Below are positions 34,855 through 43,351 of a stretch of 64,000 nucleotides of DNA, one piece after another (positions within the stretch are counted from its first letter, which is position 1; each line of letters opens with the position of its first letter). The notes under the pieces are model-generated. The model saw only the letters and a list, made by a program, of their open reading frames with translations. It had not been told where the DNA came from and ran no database searches. Where the stretch lies: NCBI GenBank assembly GCA_965222205.1, contig OZ244932.1, forward strand, positions 1,488,001-1,552,000, written 5' to 3'. The translations under genes were made by a program, and so were the position numbers. The DNA is from RHLJ01 sp965222205 (GTDB lineage Bacteria; Bacteroidota; Rhodothermia; Balneolales; Balneolaceae).

Positions 34855-35457
34855 AAAAGCTGTAATCAATGATTCTTTTGTAATCTCGTCATGAGGCTCT
34901 ACTTCAAAAACTTCAACCTCCCCAAAATGCTCGATGGTTTTCTTATTGTGTGGATGCTCCTCCCCATTCAGAATAACCCCAAATACCTCGATATTTCGCT
35001 TTCTAAGAGCTTCTATTGATAAAAGGGTATGATTCAGTGTCCCTAACGAACTTCGCGCCACCAGGAGTACGGGAAGCTTGAATTGTTCGATTAAATCCAG
35101 AACGGTGTCTTCCCAGTTTATTGGAACGATTAACCCGCCTGCTCCTTCAACGATTAAGTGTTTTGTATTGAACTCAGGTAACTTAAAATCATTCAGCGAA
35201 ATAGAAATATCATCAATATCGGCTGCTCCGTGGGGACTCATGGGCGTTTTCAGACGGTATTCTTCCGCTATTATTCGCGAATCTTCCACCCCGGATACTC
35301 TTTGTACAAATTCAGTATCCGTCTCTTCATCAAGTCCGGCTTGAATTGGCTTCCAATAGGTTGCATCCAAAACTGACATCAACATAGCAGAAACTAAGGT
35401 TTTACCTATTCCGGTATCTGTTCCTGTTACAAAGAATTTTTCAGGAAATTCAATCAT
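34840..35457 (-). CDS. bioD: Dethiobiotin synthetase
   Basis: A 205-residue ATP-dependent carboxylase that closes the ureido ring of dethiobiotin. The P-loop is VTGTDTGIGKTLVSA (about 8-22), KPIQAGLDEETD follows, and LIVEGAGGLIVP is the second motif. Slightly short but complete. It overlaps bioC by four bases. Its last codons form one arm of the intergenic hairpin. Confidence 0.96.
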   Translation of the reverse strand: MIEFPEKFFVTGTDTGIGKTLVSAMLMSVLDATYWKPIQAGLDEETDTEFVQRVSGVEDSRIIAEEYRLKTPMSPHGAADIDDISISLNDFKLPEFNTKHLIVEGAGGLIVPINWEDTVLDLIEQFKLPVLLVARSSLGTLNHTLLSIEALRKRNIEVFGVILNGEEHPHNKKTIEHFGEVEVFEVEPHDEITKESLITAFNSKL

Positions 35458-36257
35458 AGCATATCCTTTTTAACAGCCACATAAACAACATGCCATTTAA
35501 CCTTGATCCGATTATTCGTTTTATTATCCCAAAACTCAGTTAATAGTTTTAATTGTTTAGCAGATAATGATTTACCGGTAGTAGATATTGCCACTCCTAC
35601 TTCTTTCAGGTGCCTGAAAAAATCCATTGATGAACTGAATTCCTGAGCTAAATCGTTTTCATAATAGTCAATTTGTACCGGACTCAGTGAAAGTTTGACT
35701 ATAACTTCTTCAACATCGGGCAATGGATTTGCAGTGAATGGGAGACCGAGTTCGAGACAACACTCGTACCATTCTGTGAAACTATGATTACCCGGAAAAG
35801 TAGTGAGCAGCAATCCACCGGGCTTAAGCAGGCCTGTAAGTTTCTCAAGGCCTATTGCTGTGTCCCCGAACCATTGAGCCGAAAAATTACTGACTATCAA
35901 GGCATATTTTGGCTCAGGGTCTTTTATCTGATCTACATCAAGAACCTCGAAAATCAGGTTCTCGGATTCATTTAATCGGGTTTCTGTAAACCGAAGCATT
36001 TCTTCACTGGCATCGGTTATCATAAACTCTCTCGATGGGAATTCCTGAATGATGTTTTCCGATAGAAATCCCGTCCCACAACCGACTTCCAATATGGGGC
36101 CAGAAGGTATGGTGTCTTTCCAAGGACGAACAGAAGCAATTAGTCCTTCCGCCACTTTCTTCTGGATTTCTGCATGCTCATGATAGCGCTGAGCCGCCTT
36201 AGAGAATGATTGGTTTACTTTCTGTTTATATTTCAGAGACTGTTCTATGCTGTTCAT
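35454..36257 (-). CDS. bioC: Malonyl-ACP O-methyltransferase
   Basis: A 267-residue SAM methyltransferase that methylates malonyl-ACP to start pimelate synthesis on the fatty-acid machinery. The N-terminus QSFSKAAQRYHEHAEIQKKVAEGL is the BioC signature, ILEVGCGTGFLSENI is motif I, and SNFSAQWFGDT is the following loop. It overlaps the esterase gene and bioD by four bases each. Confidence 0.95.
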   Translation of the reverse strand: MNSIEQSLKYKQKVNQSFSKAAQRYHEHAEIQKKVAEGLIASVRPWKDTIPSGPILEVGCGTGFLSENIIQEFPSREFMITDASEEMLRFTETRLNESENLIFEVLDVDQIKDPEPKYALIVSNFSAQWFGDTAIGLEKLTGLLKPGGLLLTTFPGNHSFTEWYECCLELGLPFTANPLPDVEEVIVKLSLSPVQIDYYENDLAQEFSSSMDFFRHLKEVGVAISTTGKSLSAKQLKLLTEFWDNKTNNRIKVKWHVVYVAVKKDML

Positions 36258-36934
36258 TTCGTCTCAAAAATAGGCAAAGCTTTACTCAGAATCATGGCAC
36301 ATTCCTTTGGGCTTGAAGCCGGAAAGGCATGGGCACCTCCATCAACAGAGTAATACTTATCAGAACCTGTCAGGCTAACTAATTCAACTCCCCGGGTACC
36401 CGGAACAATTCTGTCTGATGCTGAATCAATGATAATCCAGTTCGCAATTGTACGCTTGTTCAGCTTTAGCTTTGTTTTATGAAGCGAAGCTAAATCTTTG
36501 GAAAGCAGAGACCGGTTTTTCCAATTAAGATCAGGCATTTCAAATTCTTTACCTCCAAAGCAATTCTTATAAAAGGCTTCGAGAACCTTATCAGGATCAA
36601 GCTTAAAGCCTGCTTCCATTCCTTTTAGAATTTTCTTAGATCGGGATTTCGCAGGATTGGTGAGTGGGTGAAAAGAATCGAAACCGTTCAAAATTACGAT
36701 GGTATCGGCTTGTTCCAGTTTTTGAATGGGACACCAATGTACTCCATAAGAATGTAAAAAAAGCACTTTTGAGTGAGCTTCTTCGGAAAATTCAGGCTCA
36801 AACTCTCCCCCGAAATACCCCCGGTCAGCCGGCTTAAGAAATACATGATCAGGAAGAACAGATTTAAGCGGAGCCCAGAAATCTCCGTTTATTCCCCAAC
36901 CATGATACGCATGGACTTCTACTGTTCTTTCCAT
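36254..36934 (-). CDS. BioH-like pimeloyl-ACP methyl-ester esterase, divergent
   Basis: A 226-residue alpha/beta-hydrolase between bioF and bioC, where a pimeloyl-ACP methyl ester esterase is needed. AYHGWGINGDFWAP is the oxyanion region (as HGWG in BioH), FLHSYGVHW the nucleophile elbow (Ser about residue 75, with Leu-His before it instead of a Gly), IIDSASDRIVP the Asp loop and DGGAHAFP the His. The triad is thus complete. It is not a standard BioH, BioG, BioK or BioJ by eye. The function is inferred from fold and position. Confidence 0.75.
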   Translation of the reverse strand: MERTVEVHAYHGWGINGDFWAPLKSVLPDHVFLKPADRGYFGGEFEPEFSEEAHSKVLFLHSYGVHWCPIQKLEQADTIVILNGFDSFHPLTNPAKSRSKKILKGMEAGFKLDPDKVLEAFYKNCFGGKEFEMPDLNWKNRSLLSKDLASLHKTKLKLNKRTIANWIIIDSASDRIVPGTRGVELVSLTGSDKYYSVDGGAHAFPASSPKECAMILSKALPIFETK

Positions 36935-38094
36935 GCTTCCAATGTTTTTAACAATAGATCTAATTCTTCTTTTTTGTGATGCAAAGTGATTGTAAGCCGA
37001 ATTCTGGAGCCGTTCCTTTCAACTGTTGGAGGACGTATAGCAGAAGCCAAAATCCCATTCTCCTCCAAGAACTCAGCCAGTTTCAAAGTTTCTTCTTCAC
37101 TTCCAATAATGATGGGTATGATTTGAGAATCGGAATCGCCTGTATTGAATCCAAGCTCTTTTAAGGCATTCACCAGATATCTAATATTTGAACCAAGCTC
37201 TCCTCGCTCTGAATTCATTCCGGGAATTAATTCCAGAGCAGCATCCAAACCACCGATAATTGCTGGTGGTAAAGCAGTTGTGTAGATAAAACCTGAACAA
37301 AAATTAATCAGATAATCTTTCATTTCGGTACTACAACCTGCAAAGGCACCGAACGAGCCAAACGCTTTCCCAAAGGTCCCAAGGCTGAGATCTATGCCTT
37401 CCTTTCCGTAATTCAAACCCAGCCCTTTTTCTCCTAATACACCAAGTGCATGGGCATCATCTGAATAGAAAAGCGCTCCGTATTTATTACAAAGCTCAAT
37501 CAACCCATCTAGATCGCTTTGATCTCCATCCATACTGAATACGGTTTCAGATACCACCCAAATTCTGTTATGGTTCTTCTCAGATGCTTCAATCAGTAAG
37601 TTTTCGAGATGATCAAGATCATTATGATTAAAACGTTTGAATTCAGCTCTGCTTAGCAATGCCCCCTGAATCAGACTGTTATGACACTTTTTATCTGCAA
37701 GGATTAACGAATTCCTGTCTGCAAGTGAGGAAAGAATTGAAGTATTTGCCTGAAATCCGGAATTGAAAACTAATACGGCTTCTAATCCCAAAACATCAGC
37801 CAGCTTCTCTTCCAGATTCTGATGGATATCCAAAGTACCGGAAACCAGACGGGACGCTCCGGAACCTACTCCATATTTTCTGGCGAACTCTATGGATCGC
37901 TCAACCACTTTTGGGTGATGTGCTAGCCCCAGGTAGTCGTTAGAGCAAAAATTAATTAACTCTTTTCCGCCACGAGTGATTTTTGAAGTCCCTAAAACCG
38001 GCTCTACAGGTTTCAGTGAACGAAAACGATACTCTTCGCGGCGTTGAATTAACGCTGACTTAATAAAGTCTGTTTTAGAATTCTTTTCACTCAC
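36919..38094 (-). CDS. bioF: 8-amino-7-oxononanoate synthase
   Basis: A 391-residue PLP enzyme condensing pimeloyl-ACP and alanine to KAPA. INFCSNDYLGLAHHPKV and GVGSGASRLVSGTLDIH are the alpha-oxoamine-synthase motifs, YSDDAHALGVLGEKG the Asp/His region, and SLGTFGKAFGSFGAF the PLP lysine (about residue 240). It overlaps the esterase gene by 16 bases and begins five bases after DUF4837. Confidence 0.97.
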   Translation of the reverse strand: MSEKNSKTDFIKSALIQRREEYRFRSLKPVEPVLGTSKITRGGKELINFCSNDYLGLAHHPKVVERSIEFARKYGVGSGASRLVSGTLDIHQNLEEKLADVLGLEAVLVFNSGFQANTSILSSLADRNSLILADKKCHNSLIQGALLSRAEFKRFNHNDLDHLENLLIEASEKNHNRIWVVSETVFSMDGDQSDLDGLIELCNKYGALFYSDDAHALGVLGEKGLGLNYGKEGIDLSLGTFGKAFGSFGAFAGCSTEMKDYLINFCSGFIYTTALPPAIIGGLDAALELIPGMNSERGELGSNIRYLVNALKELGFNTGDSDSQIIPIIIGSEEETLKLAEFLEENGILASAIRPPTVERNGSRIRLTITLHHKKEELDLLLKTLEAWKEQ

Positions 38095-38099
38095 AAAAA

Positions 38100-39182
38100 T
38101 TAAGATCCGGTTCCCGACCAGGTTGAGTCACTTTCGAAGGTTCTACCCATTGCTCTGAATTGACGCACAAAGGGAAGTTTTTGGCGAACTGAAGGAGCAA
38201 ATTGTGAATACTCCATCATAAACAATCGGTTCGTAGCCGGATCATAATAGGTGAAATTCACAAAAGGACCGCCCATAGCTCCGTTAATCATCTGCCAGGT
38301 TCCGAGCGTCTCATAACCAAGCAAGCGTCCTTTCTGGAAAGTTTTTGTCTCAACAGGACGTCTATACTCGGTTGTCACGTACATATCATCGGTACTTCCT
38401 TTGATGAATTGCTGCATTAACGAATCCCGGGTTTGATTGATCCAGTCATTATCCAAAAAACTGATATCTGAAACTCCATCTTTCCACCAAATCCACATCC
38501 AGCGGTCATTGTTGGGTAAATATCTTCGGTAAGTCTGGAAATTAGTAGTGTCTACACTTTTGATGTAATCATGTTGGAAACGAACGCTAAAACCATGATC
38601 CTGCCAAAGGGAATCTGTGTACTGAGTTTGCTCTTTCTTTTCGTACACGAAATAATTCCAGCGAAGAAGCTCTTTATCTAACGCACTGCTTAGCAATGCA
38701 CCTTCAGAATTTCTGATTTTTGCTGCGAGGGATGAATCTGAATCTGAACTCAGAATTAATGCATATTGATCTTTAAACCATTGATCTTCGATCGGGAATG
38801 CAAAGCTTTCACCATTTCTTACTCGCTGCTCTACCCCATCGTCCAGAAAAGCTCTAACCTGGCGACCTACATTGTTGTCGGCATCAATCGCAGAAGCAAA
38901 AATAATATTCTTTGTTCTCCTGATTCTCTCCAGTTGATCTCTTGATCGGATCGGCATGAAAGTCAGATTATAATAAGATTCCGGATTGGGAAGCGTGAAT
39001 ACATCCTTTCCAAAAGTTTCACGGATTGCTTCCGCTGTTTCACTGTCCCATTCAGTAGAATCCATTACAACCACAAACTCCCGGGTATTTCCTTGTGCAT
39101 ACGGTCGATAATCTCCATTGCAAGCCAGTGTAGTTCCGATTAAAGCAAACAGCAACAAATTGAATAGTCTATTTGATTTCAT
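38100..39182 (-). CDS. DUF4837-family lipoprotein
   Basis: A 360-residue lipoprotein (lipobox TLACN). The region EFVVVMDSTEWDSETAEAIRETFGKDV and the late ETKTFQKGRLLGYETLGTWQM are typical of DUF4837, which is conserved in Bacteroidota and has no known function. It lies between trpA (four-base overlap) and bioF, so it is carried in the trp-bio series. Confidence 0.88.
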   Translation of the reverse strand: MKSNRLFNLLLFALIGTTLACNGDYRPYAQGNTREFVVVMDSTEWDSETAEAIRETFGKDVFTLPNPESYYNLTFMPIRSRDQLERIRRTKNIIFASAIDADNNVGRQVRAFLDDGVEQRVRNGESFAFPIEDQWFKDQYALILSSDSDSSLAAKIRNSEGALLSSALDKELLRWNYFVYEKKEQTQYTDSLWQDHGFSVRFQHDYIKSVDTTNFQTYRRYLPNNDRWMWIWWKDGVSDISFLDNDWINQTRDSLMQQFIKGSTDDMYVTTEYRRPVETKTFQKGRLLGYETLGTWQMINGAMGGPFVNFTYYDPATNRLFMMEYSQFAPSVRQKLPFVRQFRAMGRTFESDSTWSGTGS

Positions 39183-39985
39183 TCTATCAGTTTTTTTCCA
39201 AATTTCAGTGAATGTACAAAAGAAAAAACGTCCTTTTTCCAGTTTTCGTTGGAGTACGATTTTCTGATGATATCAATTAAAGCACTTCCAACGATAAATC
39301 CATCGGCATTTGATGCGATGGACTGAGCATCTTCGTACGATTTGATCCCAAAACCGACCAACATCGGATTTTTGGTCACATTTGTTCGAGCCCGTTCGAT
39401 GAATGTTTCGACTGATTGGGAGACTTCTCCACCATCACGGGCACCGGTAACACCCGTCACAGAAACGCAGTACACAAATCCACCTGACTTTTGATCTGCG
39501 AGCTTCATGCGTTCATCAGAAGTATTTGGCGCAACCAGATATATTATTGGCAGATTATTCGCTGAAGCTTCTTTTTCGATAAGTCCGCTTTCTTCTACAG
39601 GAATGTCCGGGAGAATGAGTCCGTCTACTCCAACTGAAGCTGCTTTCTCACAAAATGCGGAAACTCCATACCGAAGTACCGGATTCATATATCCCATTAA
39701 AATAATGGGGATTTCAGATGATTTTCGGATCTCAGTCACCATCTGAAAAATCTTATCGATACTAATACCCTTTGAAATAGCGACTTCACTCGAATACTGG
39801 ATAGTCGGCCCATCAGCCAGGGGGTCGCTGAAAGGCATTCCTAATTCGATTAGATCTGCTCCATTCTCCTCAAACCCGAGTATTAAGTCTACCGTAGATT
39901 CCAGATCCGGATAGCCAGCGGTAATAAAAAGACTCATCAATTTCTCTGAGCCCTTCTCTTCAAATTTTTTAGTAATTCTGTTCAT
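39179..39985 (-). CDS. trpA: Tryptophan synthase alpha chain
   Basis: A 268-residue TIM barrel cleaving indole-glycerol phosphate to indole. The catalytic Glu is in ADLIELGMPFSDPLADGPTIQ (about residue 44) and the Asp 11 later; SVTGVTGARDG is the phosphate/loop 6 region and GFGIKS the last loop. Its start abuts the stop of the 118-residue gene upstream. It overlaps DUF4837 by four bases. Confidence 0.98.
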   Translation of the reverse strand: MNRITKKFEEKGSEKLMSLFITAGYPDLESTVDLILGFEENGADLIELGMPFSDPLADGPTIQYSSEVAISKGISIDKIFQMVTEIRKSSEIPIILMGYMNPVLRYGVSAFCEKAASVGVDGLILPDIPVEESGLIEKEASANNLPIIYLVAPNTSDERMKLADQKSGGFVYCVSVTGVTGARDGGEVSQSVETFIERARTNVTKNPMLVGFGIKSYEDAQSIASNADGFIVGSALIDIIRKSYSNENWKKDVFSFVHSLKFGKKLIE

Positions 39986-40342
39986 TTAAGAGTCAACCGA
40001 TTTGTCATTTTGATAGTCATTATAAACACCAAGAAAAGTAAGCCATATATACTCCGAAAATATTAGTGCGTCTTCCCCATCCATTCTGTGTTTTTTTGGA
40101 TCAGCTAAGTAAACCTCTAGTTCTTTCAATGGATATTCGATTTTTCTCAAGTCAAGATCATAACCGCTATCTTCCCAAAGCTTTCCCTCCTCTTTCAAAT
40201 CATTTTTAAAATCTTCAATTTTATCTATAAATAACTTCAAGCTCATTAGTCCAACTTTTGGAACATAAATTTGGGGGTCCCTAATTGACCTTTTGAGTTC
40301 TTCATACATCTTTGCGAAAGCACTGAAATTAAAACTTCCCAT
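39986..40342 (-). CDS. Unknown 118-residue protein inserted in the trp operon
   Basis: A soluble, mostly helical protein (LKLFIDKIEDFKNDLKEEG, LRKIEYPLKELEVYLADP) with no signal peptide and no family I recognise. The start is supported by AGGGAG six bases before the ATG. It ends one base before trpA and begins 48 bases after trpB, splitting the usual trpB-trpA pair. Acidic, small and inserted: an immunity-like or cargo gene is possible but not shown. Confidence 0.65.
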   Translation of the reverse strand: MGSFNFSAFAKMYEELKRSIRDPQIYVPKVGLMSLKLFIDKIEDFKNDLKEEGKLWEDSGYDLDLRKIEYPLKELEVYLADPKKHRMDGEDALIFSEYIWLTFLGVYNDYQNDKSVDS

Positions 40343-40390
40343 TTTATTCTCCCTAACTTTAAGGTTAAGACTTGTTATCGATTTAATATC

Positions 40391-41602
40391 TTACAAATTC
40401 TCCGAAATGGTGCCCATATCCTTATCTCCTCTACCAGAGCAATTGATGATAATGATTTCATTTTCAGAAGTATTCGGCATCATGTATTCTAACCAAGCAA
40501 ATGCGTGAGCAGTCTCCAAGGCAGGAATAATTCCTTCTTTTCTGGAAAGCAACTTCACAGCTTCCATTGCTTCATCATCGGTCACGGAATGATATTGCAC
40601 TCGTTTAGAATCATGTAAAAAGGAATGCTCAGGACCTATTCCTGGATAATCAAGTCCGGCACTGATGGAATGAGCCAATTCAATCTGCCCGTTTTGGTCG
40701 TGCAGTAAATAGCTTAATGATCCATGTAGAATTCCAGGAGTACCTTTAGTGATTGTCGCAGCTGTTTTACCGGAATCTACTCCATAACCTGCCGCTTCAA
40801 TTCCTATAATTTTGACACCGTCTTCGATAAAAGGATAAAACAACCCCATAGCATTAGAACCACCTCCAACACACGCAAGAAGATAATCCGGGAGTCTTCC
40901 CTCCTTTCCGAGAATCTGCGTTTTGGCTTCATCTCCAATCACCCGATGAAAATTTCGCACCATCATCGGATAAGGATGAGGTCCCACCACCGAACCGATG
41001 ATATAGAAGGTATCATCAGGATTGGTTACCCAGTCACGAATGGCTTCATTGGTTGCATCCTTTAAGGTCTTTGAGCCGCTTTCCACGCTTCGTACTTCAG
41101 CCCCCATTAACTGCATACGATCTACATTCAGCTTCTGGCGCTCCATATCTTCTGCACCCATATACACGATGCATTGCAATCCAAACTTTGCACAAGCTGT
41201 TGCAGTAGCAACTCCATGCTGACCTGCTCCCGTTTCAGCAATGATACGGGTTTTACCCATTCGCTTAGCCAAAAGAATCTGTCCGATCGCATTATTAATC
41301 TTATGTGCTCCGGTGTGACAAAGGTCTTCCCGCTTCAGATAAATCTTGGCTTTCCCGTAATGCGCAGTAAGTTTATCGGCGAAAGTAAGTTTGGTTGGGC
41401 GACCTACGTACTCATCCAGCAGAGCATGGTATTCTTTGAGGAATTCGGGATCATCCTTGGCTTTCAGATATTCTTCCTCAAGCTGCTGAACTACCGGAAT
41501 CAGAATTTCCGGGACAAACTTTCCGCCATAATCCCCGAAATATCCTCTGGCATTAGGCTGATTGTAGGTTGTTTTAACTTCTGTTTCTGTCATAATTTTC
41601 AT
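40391..41602 (-). CDS. trpB: Tryptophan synthase beta chain
   Basis: About 403 residues from ATG 41602 (GAGGGG seven bases before it). It joins indole and serine with PLP. The N-terminus is YFGDYGGKFVPEIL, the PLP lysine is in HTGAHKINNAIGQ, and CVGGGSNAMGLFYPF is the phosphate site. An upstream ATG (41641) adds MPVRQAGLKRGL, but that codes from a palindromic repeat and is unlikely to be used. It belongs to the main TrpB1 type. Confidence 0.97.
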   Translation of the reverse strand: MKIMTETEVKTTYNQPNARGYFGDYGGKFVPEILIPVVQQLEEEYLKAKDDPEFLKEYHALLDEYVGRPTKLTFADKLTAHYGKAKIYLKREDLCHTGAHKINNAIGQILLAKRMGKTRIIAETGAGQHGVATATACAKFGLQCIVYMGAEDMERQKLNVDRMQLMGAEVRSVESGSKTLKDATNEAIRDWVTNPDDTFYIIGSVVGPHPYPMMVRNFHRVIGDEAKTQILGKEGRLPDYLLACVGGGSNAMGLFYPFIEDGVKIIGIEAAGYGVDSGKTAATITKGTPGILHGSLSYLLHDQNGQIELAHSISAGLDYPGIGPEHSFLHDSKRVQYHSVTDDEAMEAVKLLSRKEGIIPALETAHAFAWLEYMMPNTSENEIIIINCSGRGDKDMGTISENL

Positions 41603-41620
41603 TTTAAGTCCCCTCTTGAG

Positions 41621-41679
41621 ACCTGCCTGCCGGACAGGCATGGGGGTTAGGGATACGTTGAGGCGGATAGCAATCCGCC
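41621..41679. repeat. Two palindromic elements between trpF and trpB
   Basis: TGCCTGCCGGACAGGCA (41625-41641) is an imperfect palindrome of a kind common in intergenic DNA; GGCGGATAGCAATCCGCC (41662-41679) is a perfect seven-base stem with a four-base loop. Both lie in the about 100-nt gap between trpF and the trpB ATG, where they could stabilise or process mRNA. Confidence 0.6.
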
Positions 41680-41702
41680 CTTACTGGTTCTCACTATTTA
41701 TG

Positions 41703-42335
41703 TTATCCTCTGACTACCTCCATCAGAGCTTCAATTTTTTCAAAATCTTTGAGTCCTGGTTTTTCCTCTATGCCACTTGAGACATCAATCGCAAAAGGTT
41801 TTACTAAGTCTATTGCATCACTTACGTTATCAGGATTTAGTCCTCCCGAAAGGAAAAATGGAACATCTCCGGTAATCTCTTTCAAAATGTTCCAGTCAAA
41901 GGTGGTTCCTGTTCCACCCCATTGATCGCCAATTTTGCTATCAAAAAGCAGGAACTGAGCTACTTCAGAATACATTTGTACCTTTGCTTTGAGTTCCTCT
42001 GTATCGTAATCAGAGGTAATATGGATCGCCTTGATTATTGGTTTCTCAATCAACTGACAGTATTCCAGCGTTTCATCGCCATGTAGCTGAACCAAATCTA
42101 ATCCGGATTCTTTGGCGATTCGGTTTACGTCATCCAAAGGTTGGTTAACGAACACCCCCACCTTCTCTGGACCTTCGATCCAGTTGATGATCGCTCCGGC
42201 CTCACCAGGCTCGATATAACGCGGACTTTTATCGTAGAATATAAATCCCAGATAATCCGCCATAGCTCCGGCAGCAAAGCGTGCATCACCCAGATTCGTT
42301 ATTCCACATATTTTAACTTTGGGTTTATTCATCAT
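41703..42335 (-). CDS. trpF: Phosphoribosylanthranilate isomerase
   Basis: About 210 residues from ATG 42335 (a second ATG follows at 42332; a frame start at 42350 adds five odd residues). KVKICGITNLGDARFAA is the N-terminal motif with the catalytic Cys, VQLHGDE the central one, FLSGGLNPDNV the phosphate site, and IDVSSGIEEKPGLKD the end. The start overlaps the DUF6980-like gene by 11 bases. Confidence 0.96.
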   Translation of the reverse strand: MMNKPKVKICGITNLGDARFAAGAMADYLGFIFYDKSPRYIEPGEAGAIINWIEGPEKVGVFVNQPLDDVNRIAKESGLDLVQLHGDETLEYCQLIEKPIIKAIHITSDYDTEELKAKVQMYSEVAQFLLFDSKIGDQWGGTGTTFDWNILKEITGDVPFFLSGGLNPDNVSDAIDLVKPFAIDVSSGIEEKPGLKDFEKIEALMEVVRG

Positions 42336-42543
42336 CCAATTTTGTACCACACCAAGGGCAATAATTAATCTTAATTATAGATGTACCACCATCATGAATT
42401 GGGATTCCATAGGTTCCATCATCCCATTTATTCATAATTACATCTACTTCGTCATATAAAATTCCTCCATTTTCATCAAAGCTAGATGAAATATTTTCGA
42501 ACATCATTGAGCAACAGAATCCTGAATCATTTAGCTCAGCCAT
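42325..42543 (-). CDS. DUF6980-like small zinc-ribbon protein
   Basis: A 72-residue protein. The paired N-terminal Cys (GFCCSMM) and C-terminal CPWC (INYCPWCGTKL) form a probable zinc-ribbon; between them lies YGIPIHDGGTSIIKI, the signature of DUF6980 proteins. The function of that family is unknown. It overlaps trpC by eight bases and trpF by 11, so it is fully embedded in the trp operon and must be translated with it. Confidence 0.8.
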   Translation of the reverse strand: MAELNDSGFCCSMMFENISSSFDENGGILYDEVDVIMNKWDDGTYGIPIHDGGTSIIKINYCPWCGTKLDDE

Positions 42544-43351
42544 CTTTCAAGCTCCTCTCATAAACTTCCTCACCTTGTTCTAATAATTCTGACACCGCTT
42601 TCCCGGGATCAGACTGACGCATAAAATATTCGCCAATCAAAGCTGAATCAATCCCCTCTTTTTGAAGTAAGGCAATATCTTCTCCATTCGATATTCCGCT
42701 TTCTGATACTAAAACTGTTCCTTCCGGAGCTTGCTTTAAAATCGAGATCCCTCGATGAACATCTACTTTAAAATGCTTTAAATCCCGGTTGTTGACTCCC
42801 AGGATGTCAACTTCTGAAAAATCAAGGCGATCAAAATCATTCTGATCGTAGCATTCAACCAAAGCAGACAAACCAAATTCTTTTGCAGCAGCGATTAACT
42901 CATTAAGTTGATTTCCTTCAGTAATAGCGACAATAATCAATACTGCATCTGCACCAAAAGCCCGGGCTTCTTTAATTTGAAAAGGATCAATAATAAAGTC
43001 TTTTCGAAGCAGCGGCAGATTTACTCTTTTTGAAATAGCTGATAAATATTCCAGATCACCTTTAAAGGAAGGCTTGTCTGTCAAAACTGAAATAGCCGAA
43101 GCTCCTCCATCTTCATATCTAAGTGCTATATCAACCGGGTTAAAATCTTCGCGGATAATTCCTTTAGACGGACTCGCTTTCTTCACTTCAGCAATAATCG
43201 AAACCTGATCTCCCTGAAGTGCTTTTTTGAAATCAATACGTTCTTTTCCGAAACCTTCAAGTGAATGCAGATCATTAAAAGAAATCTCTTTCTTCCTTTT
43301 GGCAAGATCCAAAGCCGTCTGTTCAACAATACGTTTTAACACGTTTGCCAT
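42536..43351 (-). CDS. trpC: Indole-3-glycerol-phosphate synthase
   Basis: A 271-residue TIM barrel closing the indole ring. VSIIAEVKKASPSKGII holds the catalytic Lys, LPLLRKDFIIDPFQI the second Lys and IKEARAFGADAVLLI-like the next strand; ILGVNNRDL and VSESGISNGED are the phosphate loops. It is single-function, not fused to trpF. It starts immediately after trpD stops. Confidence 0.97.
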   Translation of the reverse strand: MANVLKRIVEQTALDLAKRKKEISFNDLHSLEGFGKERIDFKKALQGDQVSIIAEVKKASPSKGIIREDFNPVDIALRYEDGGASAISVLTDKPSFKGDLEYLSAISKRVNLPLLRKDFIIDPFQIKEARAFGADAVLIIVAITEGNQLNELIAAAKEFGLSALVECYDQNDFDRLDFSEVDILGVNNRDLKHFKVDVHRGISILKQAPEGTVLVSESGISNGEDIALLQKEGIDSALIGEYFMRQSDPGKAVSELLEQGEEVYERSLKDG

